The translations under genes and the position numbers were made by a program. From Leptolyngbya sp. SIO4C5 (lineage in GTDB: Bacteria > Cyanobacteriota > Cyanobacteriia > Phormidesmidales > Phormidesmidaceae): DNA of 5,813 bases. Below the pieces are notes generated by a model. It made no database searches. It was not told the DNA's origin and worked only from the letters and a program-made list of their open reading frames with translations. The stretch covers positions 1 to 5,813 of the forward strand of contig JAAHIC010000320.1 in NCBI GenBank assembly GCA_010671965.1. The letters run 5' to 3'. Of the stretch, positions 5,635 through 5,813 are shown piece by piece (the first letter of the stretch is position 1; each line of letters starts with the position of its first letter).

Positions 5635-5670
5635 AGAGCACCCAATATTTTTAACAAGCCGTTACCAGCT

Positions 5671-5813
5671 ATGTTTCGCCTGCGCCCTCTGCCCGCTGCT
5701 CGATACAAAATTCTGCCAAAAGCTGCCTACTTCATTGGCAGCGTTCTGACCTTTTACCTGCTCTCTAGTCAGGCTGGCGCTCAAACCGGCGGCGGCACTA
5801 TCACCCTGCGCTC
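5671..5813 (+). CDS. Secreted protein, N-terminus only, probably LptA/OstA-like
   Basis: Only the first 47 residues lie in the window. Seen: a signal peptide with a basic region (MFRLRPLPAARYKILPK), a hydrophobic core (AAYFIGSVLTFYLLSS, 18-33) and an AGA cleavage site, predicting a mature protein starting at Gln38: QTGGGTITLRS. The product is therefore exported to the periplasm. The mature start, a polar Gly-rich lead into TITLRS, resembles cyanobacterial LptA/OstA family proteins, in which a TLxSDIQEA-type stretch starts the beta-jellyroll that carries lipopolysaccharide from the inner to the outer membrane. Too little is visible to be sure; another secreted protein is possible. Start ATG has no Shine-Dalgarno. 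Divergent from the 58-residue gene, and the only plus-strand gene. Confidence 0.6.
   Translation, partial: MFRLRPLPAARYKILPKAAYFIGSVLTFYLLSSQAGAQTGGGTITLR

Overview
This window reads as chromosomal DNA of a cyanobacterium, probably a halotolerant or marine one. Eleven copies of the HIP1 octamer GCGATCGC occur in 5.8 kb, a cyanobacterial hallmark. It also encodes glucosylglycerol-phosphate synthase (compatible-solute synthesis), a plant-type ferredoxin and a DUF3326 protein, which together point the same way. Genus is not resolvable from this stretch.

Layout. All but one of the genes lie on the minus strand. Positions 1-765 hold the N-terminal two thirds or so of a glycerol-3-phosphate dehydrogenase (glpD), cut by the window edge and apparently broken by a -1 frameshift at about position 52. 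Upstream of it in the same direction is ggpS (988-2490), followed by a strong hairpin just after its stop. A 400-base spacer with no convincing gene (2491-2890) precedes a CPBP/Abi-type intramembrane protease (2891-3472). Next, reading against the coordinates, is a compact set: DUF3326 protein (3544-4647), a 56-residue protein (4640-4810) overlapping it by 8 bases, and a [2Fe-2S] ferredoxin (4822-5142). A 58-residue acidic helical protein (5269-5445) lies upstream of the ferredoxin. A 225-base divergent control region then separates it from the only plus-strand gene, a secreted protein starting at 5671 whose first 47 residues suggest an LptA/OstA-like lipopolysaccharide transport protein.

How they work together. 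GgpS uses glycerol 3-phosphate and ADP-glucose to make the osmolyte precursor glucosylglycerol phosphate; GlpD oxidises the same glycerol 3-phosphate to dihydroxyacetone phosphate. The pair therefore sits at one metabolic branch point relevant to salt acclimation. The ferredoxin, 56-residue protein and DUF3326 protein are packed like a co-translated operon; their shared function is unknown and they are the best candidate here for an undescribed module. No mobile element, CRISPR array, tRNA or rRNA was recognised.

The main oddities are the glpD frame break at a HIP1 palindrome, a ferredoxin lacking the aromatic residue needed for normal FNR docking, repeated palindromic motifs just upstream of the ferredoxin, and a shared 10-mer facing outward in the divergent region.
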